A DNA stretch of 64,000 bases from positions 79,389,626 through 79,453,625 of the forward strand of contig OZ005649.1 in assembly GCA_963930645.1 (NCBI GenBank). Reading direction: 5' to 3'. Below the pieces are notes generated by a model. It was not told the DNA's origin. It made no database searches and saw only the letters and a list, made by a program, of their open reading frames with translations. Below, piece by piece: positions 22,170-34,592 of this stretch. Source of the stretch: Salticus scenicus. Taxonomy: Eukaryota > Arthropoda > Arachnida > Araneae > Salticidae. A program made the translations under genes and the position numbers. Numbering within the stretch: the first letter of the stretch is position 1; the number at the start of each line of letters is the position of its first letter.

Positions 22170-22720
22170 GTTAAAAGTCCAACTACTACATAGGATTTTG
22201 TTAAATCATAAATTTTACTCCACTAAAACGAAAAAAAAAAAAAAAAGACTAAAAAACGAAAACCAGAAAAATATTTCAAACTAAAAAGTTCTAGCATCAT
22301 TTATTTCTTATACATGAACGAAAGAGGAACGTAAAAAGTAACAGATTTCACGAAATGTACATGCATATATTTTGCTCGTTAAAAACTTTTTCGGCGTTAG
22401 GAATGAAATACTGGGAAATGATTTATGTCATATTATCTATGCCAAAATTATCATGTTTTGAATATATAAGAAACATTTATTTTATTACATAAATGCACAG
22501 CCATTTGAAGCATATGTTACATATTTTAATAATATATAAATTTCGTAAAATATAATCTTTTACATAATGCATTATATTTGCTAAAGTTTGATAAAATATT
22601 ATTTATTAACAATTATTCTTTTTGTATTAATTTGGTTTATAATACTGCGTACTGTAAGGAAATCTTGAGAAATTGATTAAAACGCGTAAAAATATATTAT
22701 TAGAGAAAAATTATAAAATA
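22170..22720. repeat. Diverged direct repeat, copy 1
   Basis: Matches 23890-24420 at an offset of about 1.72 kb. Shared blocks include TTATTTCTT with ACATGAA-type sequence near 22300/24025 and GCCATTTGAAGCATATGTTA near 22500/24221. The two copies flank the pogo-like element. Confidence 0.6.
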
Positions 22721-22761
22721 AATAAATAAAGCTCATTATAAATAAATAACAGTTATTAATA

Positions 22762-23734
22762 CAGTAGAACCTTGATCCATCGTTTTTCATGGAGTGCGTG
22801 AAAAAAAAAATGATAAAAACAAGTTAAAACCAAAACACGAATAAAACAATATTCATGAAATAATACCCGCAATATATATAATATACTATACTAACAAAAC
22901 TAATTTGTTACTCTCAAAACAGTCCCCCCCCCCCCCCCCGAAAAAAATGTTGTAGAATATTAAATGATATTTATTTTTAAAAATTAGTAATTTTTTGCTG
23001 AATTTGTTTTTCATTTTATAATTTAAACGGGGATTTTCCAGATTTACAACATTTTTTGGTCTTTTTCAGTAATTTCATGTCCATATAAAAAAATTGGTGC
23101 ATTTTCAAATGCCGAAATTACTTGAGACACGCTTGACACTGGCGTAGGCTCAGCCTCAGGAATGTGAAAATATGTAGTAGTCATACTGAAATATGCCATA
23201 AATATGCCCTAATGGATGCATCCATTACCCTCTTTACACAAAGTAGAATAACTTATTCTCTAAGGAACAACACATGATCCGTATTCAGTAATTCATAGAC
23301 ACATGTTGCAATATCTGCACAATCCCTGTTTTTCACCTAAAACAGCAGACGGTTGAGTAGTTAAGGATGGTTGTGTTTCACATTGCACTAGTGGTACAAC
23401 ATGGGCAAATGGCGACGGTCTGGAACTCACCTTTGAGGATGGTCCGGAGACATGCCATCACAATTTTTATCCTCCGTGGTGGATGAAAAGTGTTATTTTA
23501 GGATAAATGAAGTAATTCCAGTTTTAATGCCATATGAAAACGCTTGATTTTCAATTTCATTTCAGTTAGGAGAAACATTTTACAACGATGAATGCGGAAA
23601 AATGACTTTTTGAAGAACGATATGTACGGGTTCTATTAACATTATTTAAATACACTTTGTGCAGGGACCATAGAAATAGAACGATAAATGCGGGAGAACG
23701 ATGGATGTGAGAACGATAGATCGGGGTTTCATTG
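22762..23734 (-). mobile_element. pogo/Tigger-like DNA transposon remnant
   Basis: The left end CAGTAGAACCTTGATCCATC, preceded by TA, and the right end, whose inverse reads CAATGAAACCCCGATC, are typical pogo/Tigger termini. The length is about 970 bases, so most of the transposase gene is missing. A 16-base C run lies at 22924-22939. ATCGTTC repeats fill the right side. Confidence 0.7.
23044..23165 (-). pseudogene. C-terminal fragment of a pogo/Tigger-type transposase
   Basis: One minus-strand frame reads IPEAEPTPVSSVSQVISAFE, then NAPIFLYGHEITEKDQKML and a stop. This acidic, helical tail followed by a stop resembles the C-terminus of pogo/Tigger (CENP-B-related) transposases. Upstream frames are interrupted by stops. 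No catalytic residues remain. Confidence 0.45.
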
Positions 23735-23889
23735 GATAGCATACCAAAAACGACAAAATATTTCATATAAACTACATTAACATAAACCGGAAAATTAAAA
23801 ATTAAGTAAAAAAATTAAAAAAAATAAAAATTAACTAAACAAAATTAAATAGTTGTATTTAAGAAACGCTGAAGTCTAATTTTATTAAG

Positions 23890-24420
23890 TTTTATTGTAT
23901 CATACATACTGTTTATCTTTAAAACAACATAAAACGACGAAGTAAAGGATAAAAAAAATATGAAAAAGAAAGAAAAAGAAAACCCGAAAAAATATTTATA
24001 ACTAAAAATTTTTAGCCTGATTTATTTCTTCTACATTTATGAAAGTGTAAAAATAAAAAGTAACAATTTTCATAAAATGTATTTGCATGCAGCTGCTTGG
24101 GGGAAAAAAAAATATTCTGTGATAGGGGAAAAAGTAAACGCGAGAAAATATTTTCGTGTAACATTATTAATGGCAAAATACTTATGGTGTTAACTATTTC
24201 GAAAAGTTCATCTAAATGAAAGGCCATTTGAAGCATATGTTACATTCTTTAATTTTTTTTTTTTTTTCTACAGAATCTAACATTTCTTTAAAAAAATGTT
24301 TATATGTGAAAGAAATCAAAATTAACTTCTGATAAACAATTGTTTATTGATAATATTCCTGATTCTAATTATTTTGTATGAAAATATTATGGTGAAATCT
24401 AAAAACTAAAAATGAATAAG
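23890..24420. repeat. Diverged direct repeat, copy 2
   Basis: Partner of 22170-22720. Indels and substitutions are frequent, so the duplication is old. Confidence 0.6.
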
Positions 24421-24697
24421 AAACTTAATGTCAATAAATAAAAACAAAAGTGAATATAAAATGTAACTAAAGCAGATGGCAATATATAGTGTAATTTAGT
24501 AACATCAAAAACTGATAATAATAACTGTTTACATAATATATTTAGCTCTACAAGAGAAATATTTTTTACCGTATTATATATTTGTTCAACATACTTTAGA
24601 TTCAAATAATTCTTTTTTGCATCATTAATACACATAATTATTGTGAACGTATGTGTCAAAATTAGATAAATAAGAATGCAGCAATATCAATCGGGCA

Positions 24698-24885
24698 GAA
24701 AAAAAAGTGTCATATTACACATTAATATTGAGGCAACATACTTACCACAATCATGTAGAGAAATGTTACCAGTGGTAACTGTGTAATATGCTATGGTTAC
24801 ACAAATACAGCTGGTAACATTTAACAATATGATTGTGGAAAGAAAGCTATCTTAATATCGTTATGTAATCTTACACAGAATTTTT
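24698..24885. mobile_element. Small palindromic (foldback) element
   Basis: The inner arms (24745-24786 and 24797-24838) begin CCACAATCAT and share AAATGTTACCAG, with a loop of about 10 bases. Weaker similarity extends the arms to about 90 bases each. No coding capacity. Confidence 0.6.
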
Positions 24886-25742
24886 AACAATATATAATAC
24901 TGACGTATAACAATGGTTTTTAAAAATGTTCTTAGAGAGCTATTTTAACTCTCCTTTGGTTTATTTTATATACTATTTAAAAAAAAATATTTATAACTAA
25001 AAACAGAGTCAACACAATTAATATGTAAAACATAAAGTTAAAATGATCAATTATAAAAACCTAGAAAATCATACCATTTTAAATATTTTATCTAAATACA
25101 TGCTATGATTTAAGCAGGCATCTGAGGTTCTTAGAAGACTTTTGAAAATATTGTGGCGAATTTTGAACAAACAATGTTCAAATTCATGACTACTAACACT
25201 CATTATGTTGTGATTTGGTAGAAAATAAAAGTAGGTAAGCGGCATTTATTAACCTTTGCAAGATTACGTTGTCGAGAAATACTTCACAATAGTCAAATAG
25301 TCGCCAATCGCCCTTGCGGAACTACCAAACTCATATTACTCTTGGAATTTGTAATTTTGTGCTTTTTTGTATGTATTTCTGAAAAGAAACACATTTTGTC
25401 AACATTGCAAGGAACGAAGGACTACAATCTATAGACATTTAATTACATGTGTTTGTTTATGATATAAATATTCTCCTGCTTCATTAATAACCGAGAGGTT
25501 CTGTTTTCAAATCTGCGACACTGAAGGCATACATATCTATTTTGGGCTCGTAGTTGGCTAAGCATTTAACATTTTCTATGTTTTTCTACGAAATGGACTA
25601 AACCTTCCCCAAAAGGTTTTCCACGAAGGGTAACCCAGCATATTTTGCTAAAGCAGACACTTGATCTTAATCATTATCACAACCTGCTTATTTTCTGTAG
25701 TCAAATGAATTACTTATTTGGTATTATAAAATCTACTTATTC

Positions 25743-25798
<56 letters not shown>

Positions 25799-26560
25799 TA
25801 ATTAAAGTTTAATAATTTCAATCTTTATTCTTAAATCTAAAATAAAAACATATTTATGCGTTTAAAAAAAATAAGGATAATATTTTTTTTTTATTATTCG
25901 TATTTTTTTAGTGGGATCAAATTATATAAAAAAAGAAAAAAAAAAAAAAAACTACTTAGCCGTTTCAATAATTCGCCACGTGTGAAAAAAGAAGTATTTT
26001 CTTTTTCAAAATGTCGATAAAGCATTAATGTTATGTTTTACTTCGCTAGTTGTATTAAGTTAGTCAGTGATGCAAAAATAACTTTGAGACATTTCTGTTT
26101 TTAATTTTATTTTGTGTTTAATCATTTTTTTTTTTTTCTGATTACGCTTTACAAGGGTTTCGGGTAGATCGGGAATGTTTTATTTAAATAGTCTTCTTCA
26201 TTTTCTTTTCCAAATATTTCTCTTTATGTGAAAAATATTTCTTTTGGAGATTATTTAACTGTCGCGTTACTGTATTATTATCGGAATATTTAATTAAAGA
26301 AAAATAACTTCAATAGAAAATTCAATAGAAAAATATCAAATTATTTTTAGGTTTTTAATTTAAATAAATGTTTAATATGATTAAATCCTTAATAGAACTA
26401 AACATTTGTGCTGAATAATAACTATCCATAAGTTTTCTTAAACCATTCTTGTATAACGTCTATGTTTTAATAACTATTAGTGTTGAAAAGTTTTAACAGG
26501 TAAATTTTCATAAATTGATTTCCTTTATAATAGTTTGCTATCAAACTATAGAAATTTATT
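24886..26560. other. AT-rich DNA with a TA microsatellite
   Basis: Holds a (TA)23 tract (25747-25792) and poly-A/T runs. No gene was seen. Confidence 0.5.
25747..25792. repeat. (TA)n microsatellite
   Basis: About 23 perfect TA units. Confidence 0.95.
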
Positions 26561-26571
26561 AAACTGTTGTT

Positions 26572-27180
26572 CTTTAACACTTTTCAACAAAGTATGAAAG
26601 TTTTATGACTGTGGTTTGTCTGTCTGTCTTCTGTTTTGCCGGTTTGTCCGTGTTCTAACATACATAAACATTCTTAGAATTCTCTCAAACTGATATATGC
26701 TATTCGAATTCATTAAGGTTCTTTCCTAATTTTAAATGGTGTAAATATACCCCGTGGTCTGTATACCGAGACATCTGAAATAATACCATTTTTATGATCT
26801 CTATGAAAGATATTATCATAAACAATTAATAGTTTTGTATTGCGTAAAACATAACACAATTTACATTTGTGAGCCATATATGAGAAAAAATATTTTCTAC
26901 AAAATATGTTGTCCTAAGTATTAAGATTTAAAGGGTCATACAATATTCAGATATATTACAAGTTTTAGCTGGAAAATGCTAAAATTGAATTTACTGAACT
27001 TTTAAGAATTTTTAACATTTTCCCGCAATATTTAAAAGTGATTAGTTTTAGGTTAGTCTTTTTGTCTGTATCTCCATTTGTCAGTTTGCCCTTGATTCGA
27101 CATCTATTAATATTTATAGAATATGCTATCTAAATATTATGTTATTTAATATTATATTGCATGGTCTTCATTAAAAATGC
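26572..27180 (-). repeat. Diverged relative of the 9.4-11.2 kb element
   Basis: TTTAACACTTTTCAACAAAG at 26572 is the inverse of the right end of the TTAA-flanked element. Downstream, the inverse strand carries GGACAAACCGGCAAAACAG-like and GACAGACAGAC stretches and a CTGAATATTGTATGACCC segment like the monomers near 9600. A mirrored end, GTGTTGAAAAGTTTTAAC, lies at 26481-26498. The far end of the copy was not found. Confidence 0.45.
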
Positions 27181-28149
27181 TATAATTAATGCTAATGATT
27201 GATGTAAAGGAACTCACAAATAATTCCTAAAAAGTTATGCTCTATGAGAAGTATTTTTTAATGTATGCTTTATTTATTTATTTTTTTTTTTTACTGCTCA
27301 TAATTAACATATATTTTTTTACACATATTTTTGAATTATTTTTGAATAATATTGAATTATTTCGTAATTCACTGGTTTACAGATCCCAAAGATTTGTTAA
27401 TATAAATCATGCGATAAGAATAGTTTATATATTCTCTCAGATTTTTATAGAGTTATAATTTGTCAAAATATGGCGATGCTAATTTAAATGAATGTGGCAA
27501 ACATTAATTCATACCTTTCCGAAAAATGATTGTATTCAAATTTAATATTTTATACGTTGGAATGAAGTAATGCAAACGTATTCCATGCATATTTTGGATT
27601 GAAAAATGTATTTTGAATTAAGAAAACTATTGATAATTTCGCATTTAAAAAAAAAGTTTGAATTATTCTGACCTATTAAATTCAGATCGACTAGAACGAG
27701 CATCATAAACAATATAGGTTCCAAAAATATACGTCCAAATTTTCAGACCATTCCTACTATTATTTTTCGAATTACAGTAATATTTCAATTTGTATTGCTT
27801 TAGATGGCTACTATTGTTGGCATTTGTGTCATCTATAGATTTGCCTATACATGATTTGAAATAGTTATTCAAGTAAGTGTAGATGCTTACGTCATTAACT
27901 AATTAGCATTAATTTAGTTTAGTTTATATATAAAATTGTCATACATTTTTCCGATTATTGTCTAAATGGATATAATACTTTTGTGTGTGAGATAATAATT
28001 TCAATTTTTTTTTTCAAATATAGGGATTTACACCTAGTATATTTTTTCTTGTAACTCTATCAAGAATTTATTTAAAGTATACAAACTATGCTTTTTCTTG
28101 AACCCCTTTGATCTCAGGAATTCGAATATGCAAGCAAAAGTGGATGTTA

Positions 28150-28190
<41 letters not shown>

Positions 28191-29140
28191 ATGAAACTGA
28201 TACAAATTTTAAAAGTAGACAAACCTTTAAGAAAAATTTAGCTATTGCATTAATAACTAGATGTTATTACCAATTGATCGGCACCAGCTATATATTTCTA
28301 TGCTAATTTGCGGCGAAATTAGTAGGAAGTGACTTTTTATTTTATTACTGTACTTTATATGTTTATACTAGACCGAGTTTACATTTGCCATAAACGATCA
28401 CACAGTGGAAGGACGAAGTATACAATATTCATTTTTTTTAATTAAGAGGATCATTAAATTTAAAAAAATGTCATATTTGTCAAAGCCACATGGTTTTTGT
28501 ATATGCCTAATTTTTTTCAGAAGTGGGAGAATAATAGCAACTGAAGTCAAAGTAGATCTATACAAAAACGAGCTTACGCTGATGTTATAACGCTGTGATG
28601 AGTGCATAAATGCACATATAACAAAATAGAATTATAAATAACAAAGTATAAAAAATAATATTATTTATTATAAGTTTACAGTTTGTTTTCGAAATCCAAG
28701 ACTACATCCAGGGTTTGACGATTTTTCTTCAAATAGACCCGTTAGAATAATACAAGCACTTTCCAAGAATTTATTTATTTATTTATTATTTTTGTTATGA
28801 ACATAAAACATTAACATACTCTTCTTCTTTTGCTCTACTTTGATGGATTTCAATCACATCTTATGTATGCGCACGCGCATAGCTGTAAAACAACCCCGTA
28901 CACGAAGCTAGACTGTAACTTGTAAATTATACACAAGTTAATTTTGAAACGATTCGTGAGTTTTATTTTGTAATTATTTACAAAATAATTACAAAATATT
29001 TATTAAAGTATAGATTTTTTAAGTATAAATATTTTATTTTAAAGTTTTATTAAAGCATATATTTTTATATTATTTTATATTTTGAAGTTTACATTCTGCT
29101 ATTCTAACCTAACTATGTTACACTCCAATCAGAACCTCTA
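27181..29140. other. AT-rich DNA
   Basis: Includes a 36-base A run (28153-28188). Short open frames at 27237-27458 and 28405-28590 are leucine/phenylalanine/isoleucine-rich by-products of AT composition. Confidence 0.5.
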
Positions 29141-29245
29141 ATTTATATGTGACCTGTTCTGTAGAGTACCGAAATCATAATTGGGAGATTGCGGGTTCGA
29201 TACTCGAGCGGCCGAAAACCGCCGTGTACATTAATCATGGCTGGT
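29140..29245 (+). repeat. tRNA-derived SINE, type 3
   Basis: A B box GGTTCGATACT (29194-29204) follows an A-box-like TGTAGAGTACC (near 29159). Beyond it, CGAGCGGCCGAAAACCGCCG can form a small hairpin. The body may continue through TCATGGCTGG and ATGACC-rich sequence to about 29380. No acceptor stem. Confidence 0.45.
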
Positions 29246-29399
29246 ATGTGCACAAAATCCGTCATGACCATAATGAACAACATGTTAAAAAATTAATGAT
29301 TATAGGGGTCACTTAAGCAGCAAAGTCATCCCTTTCGCTGATGACCAAAATACTTATGGCATGTCTCTGAACCCCCTCTATTAAAGAGTCACAGATAGT

Positions 29400-31660
29400 C
29401 GCCAAATACCCAATGTGTAACTATAATGCGACACAAAAAACGCCTTAATCCTAATAATTTGATAATTTACGCATATATTGATTAAAATTCGTTTTCATAA
29501 CAATTAAACTCAACATAATTTTCCGCATATGTACCGTTTTATTTATAATATTTGAAAACAAAATAAGGTGTGTTTAGGTAATGAGTATTGGAATTTCATC
29601 ACAAGATTTTATTAAGTAACACATTTCTTATTTGAGAAAATTTTTAAAATCAACCCTCTGTAAAAATATTAAATTATTGTATCTATTTGTAAACATGCAC
29701 ATTTTTATGGTACCGAATTTAGAGGCTTCTATTAAAGAATTTAAAATAAATGTTTCTTTTGACTATAAGACGAAGCTAAAAACTGATTAATCAGTTTTTT
29801 TCCCTTCACTTTTACACATTTACATGTGTTAATCTCTCATTGGTTGTTGGTTGGTTGGTTGGGTTCAACTTCGTACTAGTACTGCGCAAAGTGGAATGTT
29901 ATCTCTCCTTAATAAAAAGATTTTAGTGGTAGAAAATAAAAATTTTATATCTGGGACTTTTGTAACAGCTCATTGTACAACTCTATTTTTTGTTGCTATG
30001 TATTCCTGGTTTAATATGTAACTGAGAAATAAAGAACGATTAACTGTAGAGAATCGAAATTTAGCATTATGACTACTATATCATCAAGTTGACGTAGTTA
30101 TATTATTCTTCTAGATGTTTTTATGCATCTTTATTCCACAACCTCCCTTTTAGAAATTTTCACGAAAACTCATAGTTTTTATTTACTACACCATTTCTTA
30201 TTCTACAGATATCCACAACAAGTAAAAAGCGAAAAGTCATACAGAGTTAAAATTTATATTTTGTTGTTTTACATTAGTTGTGCATAAGAGTAACAAATGT
30301 ACGTAAACATCTTCAGAATAATAATAAAAATGCATAAACAGTTTTAATTAATAGCAGTTTTTTTACTTCGATTAAAATTTTAAAATCACACCTTCTTTTA
30401 ATTATTTATATCAATTCATGTTGTTATTGGCAGTGCCGTCTTGCCATTTTTTAAATAATCTTTTTTTTTTTTTTTTTTTTTTTTTCTTAATTTAGAAGAA
30501 AATGAAGAATTTTTAAATCATGATTTTCGTTAATGAATGAGATAAAAAAGTGTTATTAGCATTTAGTTACTGTTTCCACATTTAAAATTTTGTTGATATA
30601 TCTCGTATGTCTTAGTTATTAATTTTTAATTAGTCTTATCTAAGAAAAGGGATTTCATTTATATAGTTGATTTCACCGAAGAAAAAAAAAATAATTTTAT
30701 AAGAATATGGAGTTAGAGACTAGAATTACAAATGAAAAATTTAAATCAGTGTACATCAAAGTTTAATTTTACTGAAATTAAATTATTTTCCCATTGGAAG
30801 CTAGATTTTTAAGATTTTTTTTTTTCAAATTTATTGAAACAATATCATATAATTTCTTTCTAAATTGTAACTGGAATCTTCAATGGTTTTTATCAAAGAG
30901 GAAATTCATTATCTTTCTAATAAAGAAAAAGGGAAAGTCGAATTTCAGGATCAATTACAACAAGTTTTCTAAAGAAATAGACTAAGGGAATGCTACCCCA
31001 AGCATTTTAATCTAAAATAAATTTAATTCCCAAATCTCTTCAAAAATCTTGATTAGAAGAAAATTACTTTCTTTAAATTTCATATTTCAAAGGAAAGAAA
31101 TATGTTAAGTTAAAAGACTAGATAATTTAAAATAATGTTTACATTACTGATATCATAATAGATTTTTTTTTTTTTTTACTTTACCTTAAAGCTAAAATAA
31201 GATTTTAATGTTGTAAAGAAGATAGAAAGGTTGAAGGTCATTTAATATCATTAAAAGTAATTTTTTTTTTTTAATAATGATATTCTAATTGTATATTTTC
31301 AACATTGTGCTAAAGTAGTAGAGTGTCATATGACCAGCAGTTCGTATTTGTCTCTAAATTGCTGTCTAAAGATGTGTAGTCATAAGTTTTATCTAGAAAG
31401 CTTGGAATATTTGATATTCTAGAAGCCTTGCATAGAAACATTATTTATCTAATTATCTACTGAAATGTTAAATATTCGATGATTTATTCAAATATGTTAC
31501 TCAGATGAAAATAATTTAATACAAATAGGATATATTTGATTTTATTTTTGCAGAATCTTAAATAAGTCATTTACATATTACTACCTAGTGTTGAAATTTT
31601 AATGTATACAGTTTAGTAAATTCAAAAACAAACAATCCAGCCAAGACATTCCAATGTGCT
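29400..31660. other. AT-rich DNA
   Basis: Homopolymer T runs (30463-30485, 31165-31176) and a GGTTGGTTGG stretch near 29846. No gene was supported. Confidence 0.5.
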
Positions 31661-31663
31661 TAA

Positions 31664-32445
31664 TATAAGGATTGCACAAAAGAAAAGTTGACATGCACCA
31701 CTGCGTCAGAAGGACTGCAGCTATAGCAGTGCCACAGAACAGGGATATAAAGAGCGGTAGAAGGCGTGTACAGTTTGCGGCGTTCAACAGTAAAACCTGT
31801 TCGTGTTCACGGTAGAAGAAATTGATTAAAATCAAAGTCATGCAATATATAGATGCCGATGCGTCCAGATCATAAAAACGCACGGTATTAGAGTTCCTAA
31901 TTCTGACCACACTTTACTGCACTGCAGATGTTGGAGGATGATGATGCCAAACGCCTCTTTATACAAGTTGAGTTCGTCACAATTGTCACGGTTCCGAATT
32001 CTTTCATTAACTCTCATTATTTCATTAACGACGGCAATGCAGTCATTGGCGATTACGGTGTTTGCCTGTATTGGTCTTTGAAGATCCTATATCGCTTGCC
32101 GCCATTCACAAATACTTTTACACCAATTGTTCACAGCCGTTCGACCTAAACACAAAGAGTGATCAAAAGAGAGTGCTACCATTCGCCGATATATGTCCGC
32201 AATGCGTTCACCTTCTGCAATTAGAAACCGTACTATTTCGTATTGTTCACATTTGAATGCGTACATGTACAGCACGACTTTTCTTTCGATCAATGTCCTT
32301 TATCACGAGCAGGTATGACAGATGAACGACTTATGCGGGGCATAGGTACTACCACATTTTATATTCTTTTTCGGTGACGCCGCTATAGATACAGCTGTTC
32401 TGACGCAATCGAACGTGTCCACTTTTCTTTCGGGCGACACTTATA
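31664..32445 (-). mobile_element. Mariner-like element, internally deleted
   Basis: Inverted arms of about 80 bases: left 31665-31740 contains GCAGCTATAGCAGTG, right 32380-32445 contains CGCCGCTATAGATACAGCTG, with CTTTTCTTT-type sequence in each. TATA-like sequence at each edge would fit a TA target. At ~780 bases it is shorter than an intact mariner. A transposase N-terminal fragment lies inside. Confidence 0.6.
31935..32293 (-). pseudogene. N-terminal fragment of a mariner transposase
   Basis: Reads MYAFKCEQYEIVRFLIAEGE (start near 32266), then RIADIYRRMV, RTAVNNWCKSICEWRQAI and a stop, continuing in frame as DLQRPIQANTVIANDCIAVV. The order (helix-turn-helix, a WC.....EGRQ-type turn, then a linker ending NTV) is that of the HTH_48-type DNA-binding half of mariner/SETMAR-like transposases. 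The catalytic half is absent or unrecognisable. The frame at 31599-31910 gave no match. Confidence 0.55.
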
Positions 32446-32597
32446 AACTTATATATTTAATAAATCTTTCTCTAAATAAAAAAAAAGAAAATTTTAGTTT
32501 TATGTTATTTATTTAACAATATCAAACAATATTGTTTAATTTGATATATTTTTTCATGCCTGGAAAGTATACCCTAAGAGAAAAGTAATAAAAAATG

Positions 32598-33272
32598 AGT
32601 TTAAAGTTACACTTTAAAACACGTAAACATTTTCATTAAATATATATGTAATTAAAATCATTTAAAAATAATTACAAACATATTTGGTCAAAGCTTTTCG
32701 CCCAGCTTATCTGGACACCAACAGGACGTATTAAAACAAAAGTTTGATAAGTGAAGCGCGACATATTCACTATATATACATTACAGTTACATTTCAAGTT
32801 TCGAGCAGTCAGTCCATAAAACATAAGTTATAAAATATTTAGATTTTCAGGGTCACCATGGACTGCTGCTACGCCTCTCCAGATCCTTCCCAGTGTTGTT
32901 TCATGTGGGATAATCGTCAGTTGTGGTTCGGGTTGCTCCATGATATCCCTGTAGAGCCTCAACTAAGTTTTTCCTGACTTTCGGTTGGTCAATGGTGAAA
33001 CTGAAAAACTTCAACTAAATATTTTATAACTTACGATTTATGGGATGACTGCTCGGAACTTGAACTGCAACTGTAACCTAGCTATATGATATGTAGTAAA
33101 TGTGTCGCGCTGTACTTATCAAACTTTTGTTTTAATATGTCCTGATGATGCCCAGATAAGCTGTGCGAAAATCTTTGACCAAACATGTTTGTAAAAAGTT
33201 TTTAAATGATTATTATTATTTTTTTTTTTTTTAATAAAAATGTGTCTGTGTTTTAAAGTGCAATTTTTAACT
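32598..33272. mobile_element. Foldback element with ~250-base arms
   Basis: The left arm (32598 to about 32848) and right arm (about 33008 to 33272) are imperfect inverse copies. Shared blocks include TTTGGTCAAAG, CAGCTTATCTGG, AACAAAAGTTTGATAAGT and CGAGCAGTCA. The core at 32849-33007 is GC-richer and not palindromic. Confidence 0.75.
32858..32977 (+). CDS. Small open frame in the core of the foldback element (unrecognised)
   Basis: An ATG in a strong start context (TCACCATGG) opens 39 codons, MDCCYASPDPSQCCFMWDNR then QLWFGLLHDIPVEPQLSFS. The base composition differs from everything around it. The minus strand of the same core is also open (FTIDQPKVRKNLVEALQGYH and on). I recognise neither. 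It may be a captured host fragment or chance; expression is not shown. Confidence 0.2.
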   Translation: MDCCYASPDPSQCCFMWDNRQLWFGLLHDIPVEPQLSFS

Positions 33273-34592
33273 TATGTATACAATGACATTTGCTTTTAAA
33301 TATCTCTTTATGAGATGTGATTTCCTAATAAGAAAATAGCTGTTAAAAATATAATTAAAAATGAGAGGAAATTAGAAACAAGGGAAAATTGAAAAAAAAA
33401 ATATTAAACATTAAAAAAGTAAAAATTACCTTTAATGAAATGAAAGAAAAGAAAAGGAATAAAGAAACTATTTCATCAAATTTCCTTGGATCACGATACA
33501 TATTAATATTATTGGAGTGTACAAGATTGTAAAGAAATCCTGTCAATTTATAAAGCAAGAATGGTTAGTCTAGGCAATTATATAATTTATACACAACGGT
33601 GAGTTAAAAATGTTATTTATGTATAATGACACAAAATAAGTACAAATATTTTATATAAGCTCTGCTTTAAAATTTTCTTGTTGAGAATATATATATATAT
33701 ATATATAATAACAATAATAATAATAATAATAATTTAATTTTCCTTCCTGATACGATTTTTTATTTATTTATTTATTTATTTATTTTTCATCTTGTTAAAA
33801 CATTAAGGCAACTAAAGAAAATTTTCTTTTTATAAACTTGTATTTTCAATTGTTTTGCTTTTTATCTAGTTTTTATCTTTTTATCTTTTATCTTTTATCG
33901 TTTATTTATTTTTTTTAATAAAAAAAATTGAAACATATCTATTAGTAGAATTGAAAGGTGCGCTGTACTGAACCTTATAACGTTCACTAATGACGCATTT
34001 TAAGTTTGTCTGGGTATAAGATTGTCTTTATTTATATATATTTAGTATGTAAAACTATTTTAATTAACAAGTTTTCGAGTATTATGATTTAAAAATGGTT
34101 AATTGAGATAATGAGAACTATTTAATTTATATTATATATTTTAATTATATCAAGAAAGGATTGTTTGTGTAGTTATGAGAAATAATGTGTTTAGTGCGAT
34201 GGATTAAATTTAGTGATTTTTTTTCTTTTCTTTGAGAGCCCTTATTTATTTTGCAAAAGATCCGTGCATGATAATCAGAAATGGAGTTCATTTTTGGATT
34301 CAGCATCTTCAAGAAAATTATTTTTTCCATAATAATTTCAAGCAGTTTAAAAGTACCTCCGTATCTGTGTAATCAAATACATAATTTTAAAGCATTTTTT
34401 ATTTATTTGAGCATACGGTGGTTGAGATAACTATAAGATACCTATCTAATTTGACAAATAGTGAAAGAAAAGATTCAGAGCTTTAAAATGTTTTATCAAA
34501 TACGTCAAAAACATAAATTTATTCTGTTATCATATATAATTATTTTATAATAATGATATTTTCATACAATTTAATGAAAAAACTTAAAAATA
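33273..34592. other. AT-rich DNA
   Basis: TA repeats (33690-33706), AAT and ATTT repeats (33710-33735, 33766-33785). No gene was seen. Confidence 0.5.

Noticed and set aside
31599..31910. 103-codon minus-strand frame in the mariner-like element
   Set aside because: It covers the inverted arm and shows no similarity to mariner catalytic motifs in any frame.
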